This document shows positions 1 to 8,915 of a stretch of DNA of 64,000 bases, piece by piece. Numbering within the stretch: position 1 is the stretch's first letter; every line of letters starts with the position of its first letter. The notes beneath the pieces are model-generated. The model worked only from the letters and a program-made list of their open reading frames with translations. It was not told the origin of the DNA and ran no database searches. The DNA comes from Sutcliffiella tianshenii. Lineage in GTDB: Bacteria > Bacillota > Bacilli > Bacillales > Bacillaceae_I. Position numbers and translations under genes: made by a program. The stretch covers positions 1 through 64,000 of the forward strand of contig NZ_JAFBED010000004.1 of the NCBI RefSeq assembly GCF_016908565.1, written 5' to 3'.

Positions 1-108
1 TATTCCTCTTTTCATTGTTTATCGTGGTTGAAAACAGTGTTGCCAAGAGTGAATAAAATGACTCTTTCTTTTTACACAATTATATGGACTTAATCTGCTC
101 GGAAGACT

Positions 109-297
109 AAAAGGGCTTTCATCCCGCTTATGATGAACCTTTTGCCATGCCCGGGAGGTGAAAAGGGCTTTCATCTCGCTTATGATGAACCTTTTGCCAT
201 GCTCGAGAAGCTAAAAGGGCTTTCATCACACTTATGATGAACCTTTTACCATGCTCGAGAGGTGAAAAGGGCTTTCATCACACTTATGATGAACCTC
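109..297. repeat. Tandem repeat, 52-bp period, four copies
   Basis: Units begin at 109, 161, 213 and 265, exactly 52 bp apart. Each unit can fold: AAAAGG and TTCATC on one side pair with GATGAA and CCTTTT on the other, with a 3-nt bulge and a loop of about 8 nt. Differences between copies fall mainly in the loop and the linker, and the stem arms are kept in the first three copies. No ORF with a start signal covers the array. Its function is unknown. Confidence 0.85.
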
Positions 298-303
298 TAA
301 CCC

Positions 304-336
304 CATAAAAAAGAACCTTCTTCATTCGAAGAAGGT
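304..336 (-). terminator. Rho-independent terminator of the NERD gene
   Basis: On the minus strand ACCTTCTTC, a 4-nt loop and GAAGAAGGT are followed by TTCTTTTTTA. The stem includes the last codons and stop of the upstream gene. Confidence 0.8.
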
Positions 337-1227
337 CCATTGACGAACTCCTACTCTCTTAAAATTCTTTTCAAGCACATTTTTAATTCTCTTTCTTGAA
401 AGTAAACCCCCACACCATTCATGAATTATCCTAGTACTAATCCTCACCCCAGGAAAAAGAAGCCGAAACTCCTTCACACTCCGCATCACTGCTTCTCCAA
501 CCTTTTCAACATAACCACACTCTCCACAAACACAATTATGCCCCACAACAGCAAGGGAGATCGAGGCACACTTAAAACATAGCATCCCTTTTCTCAATCC
601 CTCAAAAGTATAAGCAGGTATTTGTTTATAAGGGGAATCTGCACAATGCAGGGAAACTAGTTGGGCAGCCAGTTGCTTATGTTTGGTAGATAGTTTTGCA
701 GACGTCTTATCTATGCCATTCAAATGTCTATAAAGTTGGGTTGGGAAGATAAATGGTTTATCGAGTGGGGTTTGGTAAAGGGTAAAAGCGGGATTGATAA
801 ATACCACGGAGGGATCGATTTTCATGTTGATGCCTAGGCTTTGCAGTAATTGGCGGAACAGGGAGACACCCCTATTCAATTGAGTCAGGGGATTATTAAT
901 TTCCGTTTTGGATTTTGTATATAGCCTATCGGATTCGTAGTAGAAATCACCTTCAAAGTTTTTCACTTCATAAAAATGTATTACAGCTGCAGTAATGATC
1001 AACGAGTCGATTTGAAACACGGTGTTATTGATTTTGAAGAGTAAGTCATTAAGAATGAGGCATTCACTCTGAAGTTTTTCGGTAAAAGTATCAAACATCA
1101 CTTCCCCATCGTAACCCTTTTGCAGGGAAAGATAGTGCAGTTTATCTTTTTCCGGCAATTCCATTCTGACGCCCAGCGATTTGAACATCAGCAATTCAGC
1201 AGATTCGGTACGAGATTTATAGATCAT
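322..1227 (-). CDS. NERD-domain protein (nuclease-related) with C-terminal zinc ribbon
   Basis: A 301-aa protein. The NERD signature is visible: GYDGE (E42), then D74 in FQIDSLII, then E87-V-K89 in YEVKN, which matches the core of the PD-(D/E)XK nuclease fold as used by NERD proteins. A CxxC pair and a second CxC/CxxC group near residues 215-240 look like a zinc ribbon, and the last 50 residues are basic, so DNA binding is plausible. The start ATG at 1227 has AAGGAAG upstream. The gene stands alone and ends in its own terminator. NERD proteins are common in Bacillaceae; their substrates are mostly unproven, so nuclease activity here is inferred from residues only. Confidence 0.75.
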   Translation of the reverse strand: MIYKSRTESAELLMFKSLGVRMELPEKDKLHYLSLQKGYDGEVMFDTFTEKLQSECLILNDLLFKINNTVFQIDSLIITAAVIHFYEVKNFEGDFYYESDRLYTKSKTEINNPLTQLNRGVSLFRQLLQSLGINMKIDPSVVFINPAFTLYQTPLDKPFIFPTQLYRHLNGIDKTSAKLSTKHKQLAAQLVSLHCADSPYKQIPAYTFEGLRKGMLCFKCASISLAVVGHNCVCGECGYVEKVGEAVMRSVKEFRLLFPGVRISTRIIHEWCGGLLSRKRIKNVLEKNFKRVGVRQWTFFE

Positions 1228-1305
1228 AGCCCACTTCCTTTCATATAACTACTATACCAATTCACTCCGGATTTTTGTAAGAATATTAAAAAAACAGGCA
1301 TCATA

Positions 1306-1584
1306 TTACTCTGCCCGTCCCAATGCTCGCTCTTCACATAAAAATATCATCCGTTTGACCAATAAAACAGACAAGTGTTTTTCCCTTGTTTGCCAAAGTA
1401 CTTCCGGACGATTCCAAAGTTCCTCGAATAACCGCTCCAATAGCGCTTCCGCATCTCCAGAATTAGCAGCATACCTGGTTGCAATTTTATAAAGCAAATC
1501 CTCATATTCAAGATAAAATTTTCCAAAGGCCGACCGGTCTCTCCCATTAACGATTGTTATTAATGCTTGTATTTTGGTTCGCAT
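1306..1584 (-). CDS. Short sigma-70 region-2-like protein
   Basis: A 92-aa product. Residues about 18-60 read like region 2 of an ECF sigma factor: a short helix (AFGKFYLEYEDLLYKIA), a turn with GDAEALLE, then LFEELWNRPE, comparable to the usual sequence that binds core polymerase and the -10 element. Region 4, which normally follows after a linker, is absent, so the protein is about half the length of a usual ECF factor. The start is supported by AGGGG six bases upstream. It may be a remnant, a partner of a separate region-4 protein, or an unrelated helical protein. No anti-sigma gene is adjacent. Confidence 0.5.
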   Translation of the reverse strand: MRTKIQALITIVNGRDRSAFGKFYLEYEDLLYKIATRYAANSGDAEALLERLFEELWNRPEVLWQTREKHLSVLLVKRMIFLCEERALGRAE

Positions 1585-1671
1585 TCCATTCCCCTATTAT
1601 TTTTATCGATATAGGTTAGTTTCCTTTAAAAAGATTTTCACAAACCTCGGCCAGCACATCCACAGAACATT

Positions 1672-1705
1672 AAAAAACCGCCGGCTTCAACTCACAGCCG
1701 GCGGT
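1672..1705 (-). terminator. Terminator of the alpha-glucosidase gene
   Basis: AACCGCCGGC and GCCGGCGGTT arms flank an 11-12-nt loop and are followed by TTTTTTA on the minus strand, just after the stop codon at 1714. Confidence 0.9.
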
Positions 1706-1713
1706 TAGATTCT

Positions 1714-3387
1714 TTATTTATTCAACACATACACTCTTGTTTCATAAGGCTTCAATGTCATTTCAGAAGCATTCTCATGCTCTTCCACGTCATAGTTCCG
1801 CATGCGAAGGTCGCTTGAAGAAACCTCCAAAGCATCCAATTCGATCTCTGCTTCTTCCCCGCTAAGGTTACAAAGTACAACCGCCACTTTATCCTCTAGG
1901 GTTCTTGTGTAGCCGTACACTTTTGTATCGTCTTCCAAGATTAGATCATACGCGCCGTAGACGAATACTTCTTCCGCTTTACGAAGGTTGATCATGTCCC
2001 GATAGAAACTGAGGACGGAATTTGGATCGTTCCATTGCATATGCACGTTGATGGTTTTGTAGTTTTCGTTGACTCCCATCCACGGGGTTCCTGTTGTGAA
2101 TCCGCCGTTTGGCTGATCGTTCCATTGCATTGGCGTACGGGAGTTGTCGCGGCCTTTTGCCCAGATGATCTCCATCACCTTCTGTGCATGCTCTTCCCCT
2201 TTTGCACTTTCGATGTTGTAGAGATTTTTCATTCCTACATCATCATAGTCGTTGATGCTTTCAAAACGCACATTCGTCATTCCAAGCTCCTGGCCTTGAT
2301 AGATGAATGGTGTCCCTTGCATCAAAAAGTATAGTGCACCTAGTGATTTTGCACTTTCTACAAGATATTCCTTGTCATTTCCCCATGTTGAAACGGAACG
2401 CGCCTGGTCATGGTTCTCAAGGAATAATGCATTCCATCCATTACCTTCCAAGCCTTTTTGCCATTTGGTCAGGGTCTCTTTCAGTTGAAGAAGGTCCACG
2501 CCGCCTTCTGTCCCTTTTTCCCAAAGTCCAAGGTGCTCAAACTGGAAAATCATATTGAACTTACCGTTTTCTTCTCCGACCCACTCGTCCGCCTGGTTCA
2601 GCTTGACGCCGTTCGCTTCGCCCACCGTCATGATGTCATAACGCGCAAACGTTTGCTCTTTCAACTCTTCAAGATGCTTTTGGATGCCGTCTACGTTCAT
2701 CATGTAATCGAAGGAAGGAACATAGTCAAGGTTCTTCGGATTTGGGAGATCAGGGAATCCAGGTTCTTTTTTGATGTGGGAAATTGCATCCACGCGGAAT
2801 CCATCGATTCCTTTGTCCAGCCACCAGTTCACCATGTCATATAGGGCAAAGCGTACATCTTTGTTTTCCCAGTTCAGGTCAGGCTGTTCTGTTGCAAAGA
2901 TATGCATATAGTACTGGCCGGTCTTTTCATCCAATTGCCATGCAGGACCGTTGAAAATACTTTCCCAGTTATTAGGCTCCTTGCCGTCTTTTCCGTCTTC
3001 CCAGATATACCAGTCTCGCTTCGGGTTATCCTTGGAGGATGCCGATTCGATGAACCAAGGATGCTGGTCGCTTGTATGATTGATAACCAGATCAATGATC
3101 AGCTTCATCCCTCGGTTATGCGTTTCTTCCAATAGTTCATCAAAGTCTGCCATATTACCGAAGTCTTCCATGATATCCTGATAATCACTGATATCATATC
3201 CATTGTCCACGTTCGGGGATTTGTACATCGGACAGATCCAAATAACATCTATGCCAAGATCCTTTAAATAGTCTAATTTCGAGATGACACCTCGTAAGTC
3301 ACCGATTCCATCGCCGTTGGAATCCATAAAGCTTCTTGGATACACTTGATAGGCAACTGCCTCTTTCCACCATATCTTTTTCAACAC
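1714..3387 (-). CDS. GH13 alpha-glucosidase (oligo-1,6-glucosidase / MalL type)
   Basis: About 557 aa, a cytoplasmic glycoside hydrolase that cleaves terminal alpha-glucosidic links in isomalto- or malto-oligosaccharides. Conserved GH13 regions are present: DLVINHTSDQHPWF (region I), GFRVDAISHI with the nucleophile Asp (region II), VGEANG with the acid/base Glu (region III) and FLENHDQAR (region IV). The N-terminus WWKEAVAYQVYPRSF is typical of MalL/oligo-1,6-glucosidases. The open frame extends to 3492, but a GTG at 3387 (or TTG at 3384) with GGGAG upstream gives the family's normal start, and the longer frame would run through the operator. The exact substrate cannot be told from sequence. 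Confidence 0.9.
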   Translation of the reverse strand: MLKKIWWKEAVAYQVYPRSFMDSNGDGIGDLRGVISKLDYLKDLGIDVIWICPMYKSPNVDNGYDISDYQDIMEDFGNMADFDELLEETHNRGMKLIIDLVINHTSDQHPWFIESASSKDNPKRDWYIWEDGKDGKEPNNWESIFNGPAWQLDEKTGQYYMHIFATEQPDLNWENKDVRFALYDMVNWWLDKGIDGFRVDAISHIKKEPGFPDLPNPKNLDYVPSFDYMMNVDGIQKHLEELKEQTFARYDIMTVGEANGVKLNQADEWVGEENGKFNMIFQFEHLGLWEKGTEGGVDLLQLKETLTKWQKGLEGNGWNALFLENHDQARSVSTWGNDKEYLVESAKSLGALYFLMQGTPFIYQGQELGMTNVRFESINDYDDVGMKNLYNIESAKGEEHAQKVMEIIWAKGRDNSRTPMQWNDQPNGGFTTGTPWMGVNENYKTINVHMQWNDPNSVLSFYRDMINLRKAEEVFVYGAYDLILEDDTKVYGYTRTLEDKVAVVLCNLSGEEAEIELDALEVSSSDLRMRNYDVEEHENASEMTLKPYETRVYVLNK

Positions 3388-3430
3388 GATACACTCCCTT
3401 GTCAAAAGCACTTTAACTTCATTATTTCTA

Positions 3431-3456
3431 TGGTAACGATTGCGTAACCGTTTGCA
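3431..3456 (-). promoter_or_regulatory. Overlapping cre-like / LacI-family operator sites
   Basis: Two overlapping 14-mers, 3443-3456 and 3431-3444 read on the minus strand, each match the catabolite-responsive element consensus (TGNAANCGNWNNCW) at 13 of 14 positions. They lie between the predicted promoter and the start codon of the alpha-glucosidase gene, a position where CcpA or a MalR-type repressor would block transcription. Regulation is inferred. Confidence 0.6.
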
Positions 3457-3498
3457 CAAATTATGAAAAAATATATTCAGGAATAAATCCACTACTTT

Positions 3499-3526
3499 AC
3501 TATACCATCTTTTTTAAGTTTTTCAA
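3499..3526 (-). promoter_or_regulatory. Sigma-A-type promoter of the alpha-glucosidase gene
   Basis: Minus-strand TTGAAA (3521-3526) and TATAGT (3499-3504) are 16 bp apart, upstream of the cre-like sites. Confidence 0.55.
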
Positions 3527-3609
3527 CTAGGTTTTCATGAAATCGAGGGACACAGGGGACACTAGCAGGATAGTCAACTACTCATACTGAAAAATAGGAG
3601 GAACGCACC

Positions 3610-4845
3610 ATGAAAAAAATATGGCTGACGTTGGTCCTGCTCATGTTTCTTATACCATCCACAAAAGCCGCAGAAGCAAATGGCCTTCAAGCTGCATTTA
3701 TCCGGGACAAAGCGTTATGGCTTTATATGGATGGATCTGAGGTGCTTTTGCAGGAAAATCTGTCCATTTCCAATCTAGGGTGGTCCAAGGATGGACAATG
3801 GTTGAGCTTTGAGGAAAAAAGCGAGACAGAGGGAGAAGAACCTGCCATATGGCTATATCATGTTCCCACCAATACACACACTAAACTCAAGATGGTTGGA
3901 CATGACGTTCAATGGAATCCAAAGAAGAATTCATTCGCTTTTTTGACCGGCTCCTTTCTCTCAGTCGTAGAGTTCAAGGATAACAAGCCGATCATCCACC
4001 AGTTGAATGGCGGTGTTTCCCATTTTTCCTGGGATGCAGAGGGTGAAAACCTGATAGCCTCGGCAAGTGCCGTCATGTTCCCGGACGGATGGAGCCACCC
4101 GAGGCTATATGAGGTCAAGTGGGATGCTGAACACAAAAATCAGGAGCTCGATGTCAAGGTGGAGCCTCTCTTAACCATATCCTCCCCCCTGAAGCTGGAC
4201 GATCTATCCATTCTTTCCATTGATGCAGAGAATTTCAACTGGTCAAAGGACGGCAAGCTCCTGGCATTCGTCGTCTCACCTACGGCTTCATGGTCGGAGG
4301 ACAGCAACATGTTGACCGTTTTTGTAAAAGAAAACAAAGTCTTGATACCAATGGGCGAGATCCTACGGGAAAAGGGCTGGATCAAATGGGCTCCTTCCAA
4401 GTCGCACCTTGCTTCGATCCAAGGTGGCGGCAGATTGCGCGGCGGAGTCAAAAATAAAAGACTGACGGTGCAAAGTGTTTTACCGAGTCAAACTAAAATC
4501 TTCACGCCTGACGGATTTGCAGACGTAAACTTTGATTGGCTCGACGATACCAGAATAGTCGTTGCACGAGGGAAAGAATCTGACACCTTAGCCGATTTTC
4601 GCTCCGGCCTTATTTTGATCAATAGCAAAGAGGACGAACAAAAGAGTTCCGGGAAGCCGTTTGTCGATCTGCCCGAGGGATTTTCAGACGAAAAACCTGT
4701 TACTTTGAAAAAGCATAAAATGCTTAGCTGGATCCGTACAGATGCCAACGGCTGGAAAAGTGTCTGGATGAGCGGGCTGGATGGTTCTGATGCACGGAAA
4801 TTGATCGAAGGTGTTAATGATGTGAAATGGTTTGATGAGGGGTGA
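3610..4845 (+). CDS. Secreted TolB-like beta-propeller protein
   Basis: A 411-aa protein with a classic signal peptide (MKK, hydrophobic core, STKAAEA cleavage region near residue 20-23). The rest has repeated blades of the LGWSKDGQWLSFE, FNWSKDGKLLAFV and FDWLDDTRIVVAR kind, the pattern of TolB/WD40-like propellers, so it is probably an extracytoplasmic binding or scaffold protein. The start at 3610 follows AGGAGG-type sequence (TAGGAGGAACGC). It is a single gene facing efp, ended by its own terminator. No ligand or partner is indicated. Confidence 0.65.
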   Translation: MKKIWLTLVLLMFLIPSTKAAEANGLQAAFIRDKALWLYMDGSEVLLQENLSISNLGWSKDGQWLSFEEKSETEGEEPAIWLYHVPTNTHTKLKMVGHDVQWNPKKNSFAFLTGSFLSVVEFKDNKPIIHQLNGGVSHFSWDAEGENLIASASAVMFPDGWSHPRLYEVKWDAEHKNQELDVKVEPLLTISSPLKLDDLSILSIDAENFNWSKDGKLLAFVVSPTASWSEDSNMLTVFVKENKVLIPMGEILREKGWIKWAPSKSHLASIQGGGRLRGGVKNKRLTVQSVLPSQTKIFTPDGFADVNFDWLDDTRIVVARGKESDTLADFRSGLILINSKEDEQKSSGKPFVDLPEGFSDEKPVTLKKHKMLSWIRTDANGWKSVWMSGLDGSDARKLIEGVNDVKWFDEG

Positions 4846-4870
4846 GCCTGCTTTTGTGCAGGCTTTTTTA
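4845..4870 (+). terminator. Terminator of the TolB-like gene
   Basis: AGCCTGC and GCAGGCT arms with a short loop, followed by TTTTTT; the stem begins at the stop codon. Confidence 0.85.
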
Positions 4871-4882
4871 AATGCTTTTCAT

Positions 4883-4917
4883 AAAAAAAGGGAAAAGGCC
4901 CAGTCAGCCTCTTCCCT
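4883..4917 (-). terminator. efp: Terminator of efp
   Basis: On the minus strand GGGAAGAGGC and GGCCTTTTCCC arms are followed by a run of T. Confidence 0.75.
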
Positions 4918-4924
4918 AAAACAA

Positions 4925-5482
4925 TTATGCTCTTGAAACGTAAGAACCGTCAGTTGTATTGACAATCAGAACGTCGCCTTCGTTTACGAAGAAAGGTACG
5001 TTAACGGATAGGCCAGTTTCAACGATTGCCGGCTTGGAACCGCCGGAAGCTGTGTCCCCTTTGATGCCAGGCTCTGTTTCTACCACTTTAAGCTCTACAG
5101 TGTTTGGAAGCTCTACTCCAAGCGTTTCACCTTGGTACATCATGATGGCAACTTCCATGTTTTCTTTCAAGTACTTCAACTCATACTCGATTTGGCCTGC
5201 TGGCAATTCAAGTTGGTCATAGGACTCGTTGTCCATGAAAACGTGCATGTCGCCATTTGCATAAAGGTATTGCATTCTGCGGTTGTCGATTTGCGCTTTC
5301 CCTACTTTTTCACCTGCACGGAACGTTTTTTCCTGGATCGCACCTGTACGCAGATTGCGCAGTTTGGAACGAACGAATGCCGCCCCTTTTCCTGGCTTAA
5401 CGTGTTGGAAATCCATTACGCGCCAAATTCCGTTGTCTACTTCGATAGTCAAGCCTGTACGAAAATCGTTTACTGAAATCAT
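4925..5482 (-). CDS. efp: Translation elongation factor P
   Basis: At 185 aa this is the standard bacterial EF-P length. It rescues ribosomes stalled at polyproline stretches. The N-terminal KOW-like domain carries the loop KPGKGAAF with the lysine at position 32 that is post-translationally modified in Bacillus, followed by the two OB domains; the C-terminal signature near [10 protein letters not shown] is present. The start ATG at 5482 has AGGAGG-like sequence upstream. It is encoded just downstream of yqhT, as in B. subtilis. Confidence 0.98.
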   Translation of the reverse strand: MISVNDFRTGLTIEVDNGIWRVMDFQHVKPGKGAAFVRSKLRNLRTGAIQEKTFRAGEKVGKAQIDNRRMQYLYANGDMHVFMDNESYDQLELPAGQIEYELKYLKENMEVAIMMYQGETLGVELPNTVELKVVETEPGIKGDTASGGSKPAIVETGLSVNVPFFVNEGDVLIVNTTDGSYVSRA

Positions 5483-5577
5483 TATTATGTTTCCTCCTAA
5501 TGCTATGTAAATAGTAGTCCTACCGGTATTGTATCCCTGAGAGATTCAGTCTACTCCACCAAGCGAAGAGATTACCT

Positions 5578-6639
5578 TTACAAAATAATAAGTTCCTTTG
5601 TGGAATAGGACAGTGATTCATTGCCGGATTCTGTGACGATCGTATCATCCTCGATACGAACTCCGCCCAATCCTGCAACATAAATGCCCGGTTCCACGGT
5701 CACAACCATTCCTGGTTCCAATACAGTTTCGGATTTCACCGATAAGGAAGGTCCTTCATGAACTTCCATTCCAAGTCCGTGTCCGGTTGAGTGTCCAAAG
5801 TACTCGCCATAGCCTTTTTCCGTAATATAATCACGGGTCAGGGCATCCGCCTCGCGACCAGTCATGCCAGGCTTGATTCCTTTCATCCCTCTCAATTGGG
5901 CTTCAAGGACGATATTGTAGATGTTGCGCAATTCGTCACTTGGCTCTCCAACCGCCAGGGTACGTGTGATATCGGAGTTATAGCCTTTATAGTAGGCACC
6001 GAAATCAAGTGTGACAAACTCACCTTTTTCGATGATTTTGTCGGATGCAACACCATGCGGCAGGGCAGAACGGTACCCGGAAGCAACGATGATATCAAAA
6101 GAAGATGACACCGCACCTTGTTTTCTCATGAAGAATTCAAGCTCATTGGAAACATCCAGCTCTGTAAGGCCAGGCTTTATGTACGTGATGATATGCTCAA
6201 AAGCTGCATCAGCAATCTGCGTAGCTTCCTTTAATATCTTAATCTCTTGTTCATTCTTAATCAAGCGTAACTTTTCAATAACGCCTGAAACCGGTACAAG
6301 ATCCGCTTTGATGGTCGTTTTGTAGTTCAAGTAGCTTGAGAATGTCACATGATCCTGCTCAAAGCCAAGCTTGTTGACTCCAAGGTCTTTTACAACCGCA
6401 GCTATTTCTTCCACAAGTCCGCCTTTATGCTGGACGATTTCAAAGCCCACGCACTGCTTGGCCGCCTGCTCGGTATAGCGGAAGTCTGTGATGAATACAG
6501 CTTTATCCTCGGTAATGACCGCTACTCCTGCACTCCCTGAAAAGCCAGTTAAATATTGACGGTTCTTTCCACTCGTCACTAATAATGCATCGATGTTCAA
6601 TCCTTGAAAACTCTCTCTTAATCTTGTTAATTTTTCCAT
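5578..6639 (-). CDS. yqhT: M24 family Xaa-Pro peptidase (YqhT)
   Basis: A 353-aa cytosolic metallopeptidase of the aminopeptidase P/prolidase group. The N-terminal creatinase-like domain (about residues 1-125) precedes the pita-bread catalytic domain. Metal-ligand motifs are visible: LDFGAYYKGYNSDITRT (two Asp), GHSTGHGLGMEVHEGP (His) and EPGIYVAGLGGVRIEDD (two Glu). It releases amino acids from the amino side of proline. It starts 4 nt after aroQ ends and is followed by efp, the conserved Bacillus order aroQ-yqhT-efp. That a proline peptidase sits next to the polyproline factor EF-P is an observed conserved linkage; a functional link is inference. Confidence 0.93.
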   Translation of the reverse strand: MEKLTRLRESFQGLNIDALLVTSGKNRQYLTGFSGSAGVAVITEDKAVFITDFRYTEQAAKQCVGFEIVQHKGGLVEEIAAVVKDLGVNKLGFEQDHVTFSSYLNYKTTIKADLVPVSGVIEKLRLIKNEQEIKILKEATQIADAAFEHIITYIKPGLTELDVSNELEFFMRKQGAVSSSFDIIVASGYRSALPHGVASDKIIEKGEFVTLDFGAYYKGYNSDITRTLAVGEPSDELRNIYNIVLEAQLRGMKGIKPGMTGREADALTRDYITEKGYGEYFGHSTGHGLGMEVHEGPSLSVKSETVLEPGMVVTVEPGIYVAGLGGVRIEDDTIVTESGNESLSYSTKELIIL

Positions 6640-6643
6640 TCCC

Positions 6644-7081
6644 TTACTCCCCCTTAATTATCCTTACCAACCCTTGTACTGCCAAGTGATAGCCATACAG
6701 TCCCAGACCGATGATCTGCCCGTGTGTAACAGGTGCGGTGACGGATGTATGACGGAACTCTTCACGCTTATGTATGTTTGAAATATGTACTTCCATTACC
6801 GGAATCGAAATGCTTGCGATGGCATCTCGGATCGCGTAGCTATAGTGGGTGAAGGCGCCAGGATTGATGACAACCCCAGCAAAGACATCTTCCGCCGCGT
6901 GTAGCTTATCAATCAGATTGCCCTCATGATTGCTCTGATAGCAGTCAATCGAAATCCCAAGCTCTGCCGCCAAGGTTTCCAATTGCTTTTCAAGATCCTT
7001 TAATGTGTCTTTCCCGTAGATTGCCGGCTCTCTCAGACCAAGCCGATTGAGATTCGGTCCATTCAGAACAAGTAGGCGCAT
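6644..7081 (-). CDS. aroQ: Type II 3-dehydroquinate dehydratase
   Basis: About 145 aa, catalysing 3-dehydroquinate to 3-dehydroshikimate in the shikimate pathway. The N-terminal LVLNGPNLNRLGLREPAIYG is the family signature with the catalytic Tyr, followed by YQSNHEGNLIDKLH, INPGAFTHYS and the HISNIHKREEFRH segment with its catalytic His. The open frame runs to 7156, but the ATG at 7081 with AAAAGGAG seven bases before it begins exactly at the family N-terminus. Another shikimate gene, aroK, lies at 35461. Confidence 0.97.
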   Translation of the reverse strand: MRLLVLNGPNLNRLGLREPAIYGKDTLKDLEKQLETLAAELGISIDCYQSNHEGNLIDKLHAAEDVFAGVVINPGAFTHYSYAIRDAIASISIPVMEVHISNIHKREEFRHTSVTAPVTHGQIIGLGLYGYHLAVQGLVRIIKGE

Positions 7082-7165
7082 GTCATGACTCCTTTTAACA
7101 AATATGAACACGTAAAAAAAGAATGTCCAATTACTGAACATTCTATCACATTCCAACTTTTCCTA

Positions 7166-7693
7166 CTACCTATTTGCTGAGGGCTGATCTTGTTGCTGCT
7201 GCTTTTGTGTCACCATCTCGGAATGCTCAAAAGAAATTGAGTAGCCGACAAAAACGCCAAAGAGAATATAAAGGCAAATATTCGTGATATTTGTATCAAG
7301 CGTCAACTTTGTTACTGTCTTTATGGATGGAAACATCGGATTCAATAGAAAGAAAACAACACCCCATAGGACAATTCCATAGATGATTCCAATCCAATAA
7401 TGCCTGAATTTTTTTAGGGTGGCTGCATAGATCAGCGCAGCACCGATACCGAACAGGCCAAGCAGGATGAAGCTGATAATATACCCCAGCACACCTTTTT
7501 TCCATTCGCCCAAAGCCCAAGGCTGGAGCACCACATTCGGGCTTATTTCCGTAAAATGGAATATATAGGCGAAGAGGCCGATCATACTCCAAAGAACCCC
7601 CCCGACAAAGCCTGTTATGATCACTTTGGTCATAAAGCTCATGGGCTGTTCGCGTTTATTCTGTTCAAGCTCTTGGTTTTCGTTTTCACTCAT
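7166..7693 (-). CDS. yqhR: YqhR-type conserved membrane protein
   Basis: About 175 aa with a charged, glutamine-rich N-terminal tail and four predicted membrane helices (VIITGFVGGVLWSMIGLFAY; VLGYIISFILLGLFGIGAAL; YWIGIIYGIVLWGVVFFLL; TNICLYILFGVFVGYS). Location just upstream of aroQ and divergent from yqhQ matches B. subtilis yqhR. Starting at ATG 7693 (GAGAGGGAG upstream) removes a non-conserved extension. Function is unknown. Confidence 0.85.
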   Translation of the reverse strand: MSENENQELEQNKREQPMSFMTKVIITGFVGGVLWSMIGLFAYIFHFTEISPNVVLQPWALGEWKKGVLGYIISFILLGLFGIGAALIYAATLKKFRHYWIGIIYGIVLWGVVFFLLNPMFPSIKTVTKLTLDTNITNICLYILFGVFVGYSISFEHSEMVTQKQQQQDQPSANR

Positions 7694-7871
7694 ACGCTTA
7701 TTACTCCCTCTCAAAATGGCATATAAACATATCTTTCCATTATAAAAAGGAACCATTCATGAGAATTAAAAAAAATGAAAAGGAACGAGAGTAGAGGTTT
7801 TTTCAAGATTCAGGTAGAATATTAGTAAATAGGAAAATTTTCTTCTTAGAATAAGTTAGGTTGGTGTCTAT

Positions 7872-8819
7872 ATGTCAAATGAAACAAAGCCCGTCTATGG
7901 TGGACAGGCAGTGGTGGAGGGTGTCATGTTCGGCGGAAAACGCCATTATGTAACAGCCATCCGCAGGAAAGATGATTCAATCGAGTATTTACATGTGCCA
8001 AGAAAAACAAACCCCACATTACAAAAATTGAAGCGGATCCCCTTCCTAAGAGGTGTCGTCGCAATCGTGGAGGCGGCCGGAAATGGCTCCAAGCATCTGA
8101 ACTTCTCAACAGAACGATATGATGTGGATCCAGTTGATGACGAGGAAGTCATCTATAACAAAAAGGAAACTTCCAAGCTAGAAATGATTTTAAGCGTTGC
8201 AGCAGTGGGGATTCTTTCCTTCATTTTCGGGAAATTCATTTTCACGCTTGTGCCTGTATTCCTGGCAAACTTGACGAAGCCTATATTCCCAAGTGATTTC
8301 GCTCAGGTATTAGTCGAGACGGTCTTTAAGCTGATGCTTCTATTAGCCTATATATATTTCATTTCTTTCACACCGATTGTGAAAAGGGTGTTTCAATATC
8401 ATGGTGCGGAACATAAAGTGATTAACGCCTATGAAAACGGGAAAGAATTAACTGTAAGCAATATTCAAAGCCAGTCTAGGCTACATTACCGATGCGGCAG
8501 CAGTTTTATCCTTTTCACCGTGATCGTCGGCTTTTTCATCTACCTGCTAGTCCCGACGGACCCGCTATGGGCGCGCGTGTTGAACCGTTTGGCACTCATC
8601 CCTGTGGTACTGGGCATTTCCTTTGAAGTCCTTCAGCTGACAAACAAGGTCCGTGAAGTCCCTGTATTGCGATTGCTCGGATATCCTGGACTATGGCTGC
8701 AGCTACTTACAACAAAAGAGCCCTCTGACGATCAGGTGGAAGTGGCAATACATTCCTTCAATAAACTTTTAGAGCTTGAACAAGATTCAGAGAAAAAGAA
8801 TACTGAAGAAATAGTATAA
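7872..8819 (+). CDS. yqhQ: YqhQ, DUF1385 membrane protein
   Basis: A 315-aa protein starting with the DUF1385 signature YGGQAVVEGVMFGG, followed by membrane helices near residues 100-125, 145-165, 210-230 and 235-255. The family hallmark FQYHGAEHKVINAYENG and RLHYRCGSSF are present, with conserved His, Glu and Cys that look like metal or cofactor ligands. It is divergent from yqhR and upstream of yqhP as in B. subtilis. The ribosome site is weak (GGTTGGTG). The biochemical role is not known. Confidence 0.9.
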   Translation: MSNETKPVYGGQAVVEGVMFGGKRHYVTAIRRKDDSIEYLHVPRKTNPTLQKLKRIPFLRGVVAIVEAAGNGSKHLNFSTERYDVDPVDDEEVIYNKKETSKLEMILSVAAVGILSFIFGKFIFTLVPVFLANLTKPIFPSDFAQVLVETVFKLMLLLAYIYFISFTPIVKRVFQYHGAEHKVINAYENGKELTVSNIQSQSRLHYRCGSSFILFTVIVGFFIYLLVPTDPLWARVLNRLALIPVVLGISFEVLQLTNKVREVPVLRLLGYPGLWLQLLTTKEPSDDQVEVAIHSFNKLLELEQDSEKKNTEEIV

Positions 8820-8915
8820 AAATCCGCAACAAGCCTTATCCTATAAAATATACTATTTACACAAACTAAAATTATCGGAAATACTTTTTCTAAGACGACC
8901 AGGGAGGTGACTAGG

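Noticed and set aside
109-297. The 52-bp and 53-bp arrays as CRISPR
   Set aside because: Whole units repeat without unique spacers, and there are no cas genes.
2035-3135. Several plus-strand frames across the alpha-glucosidase
   Set aside because: All are antisense shadows of a clearly conserved gene.
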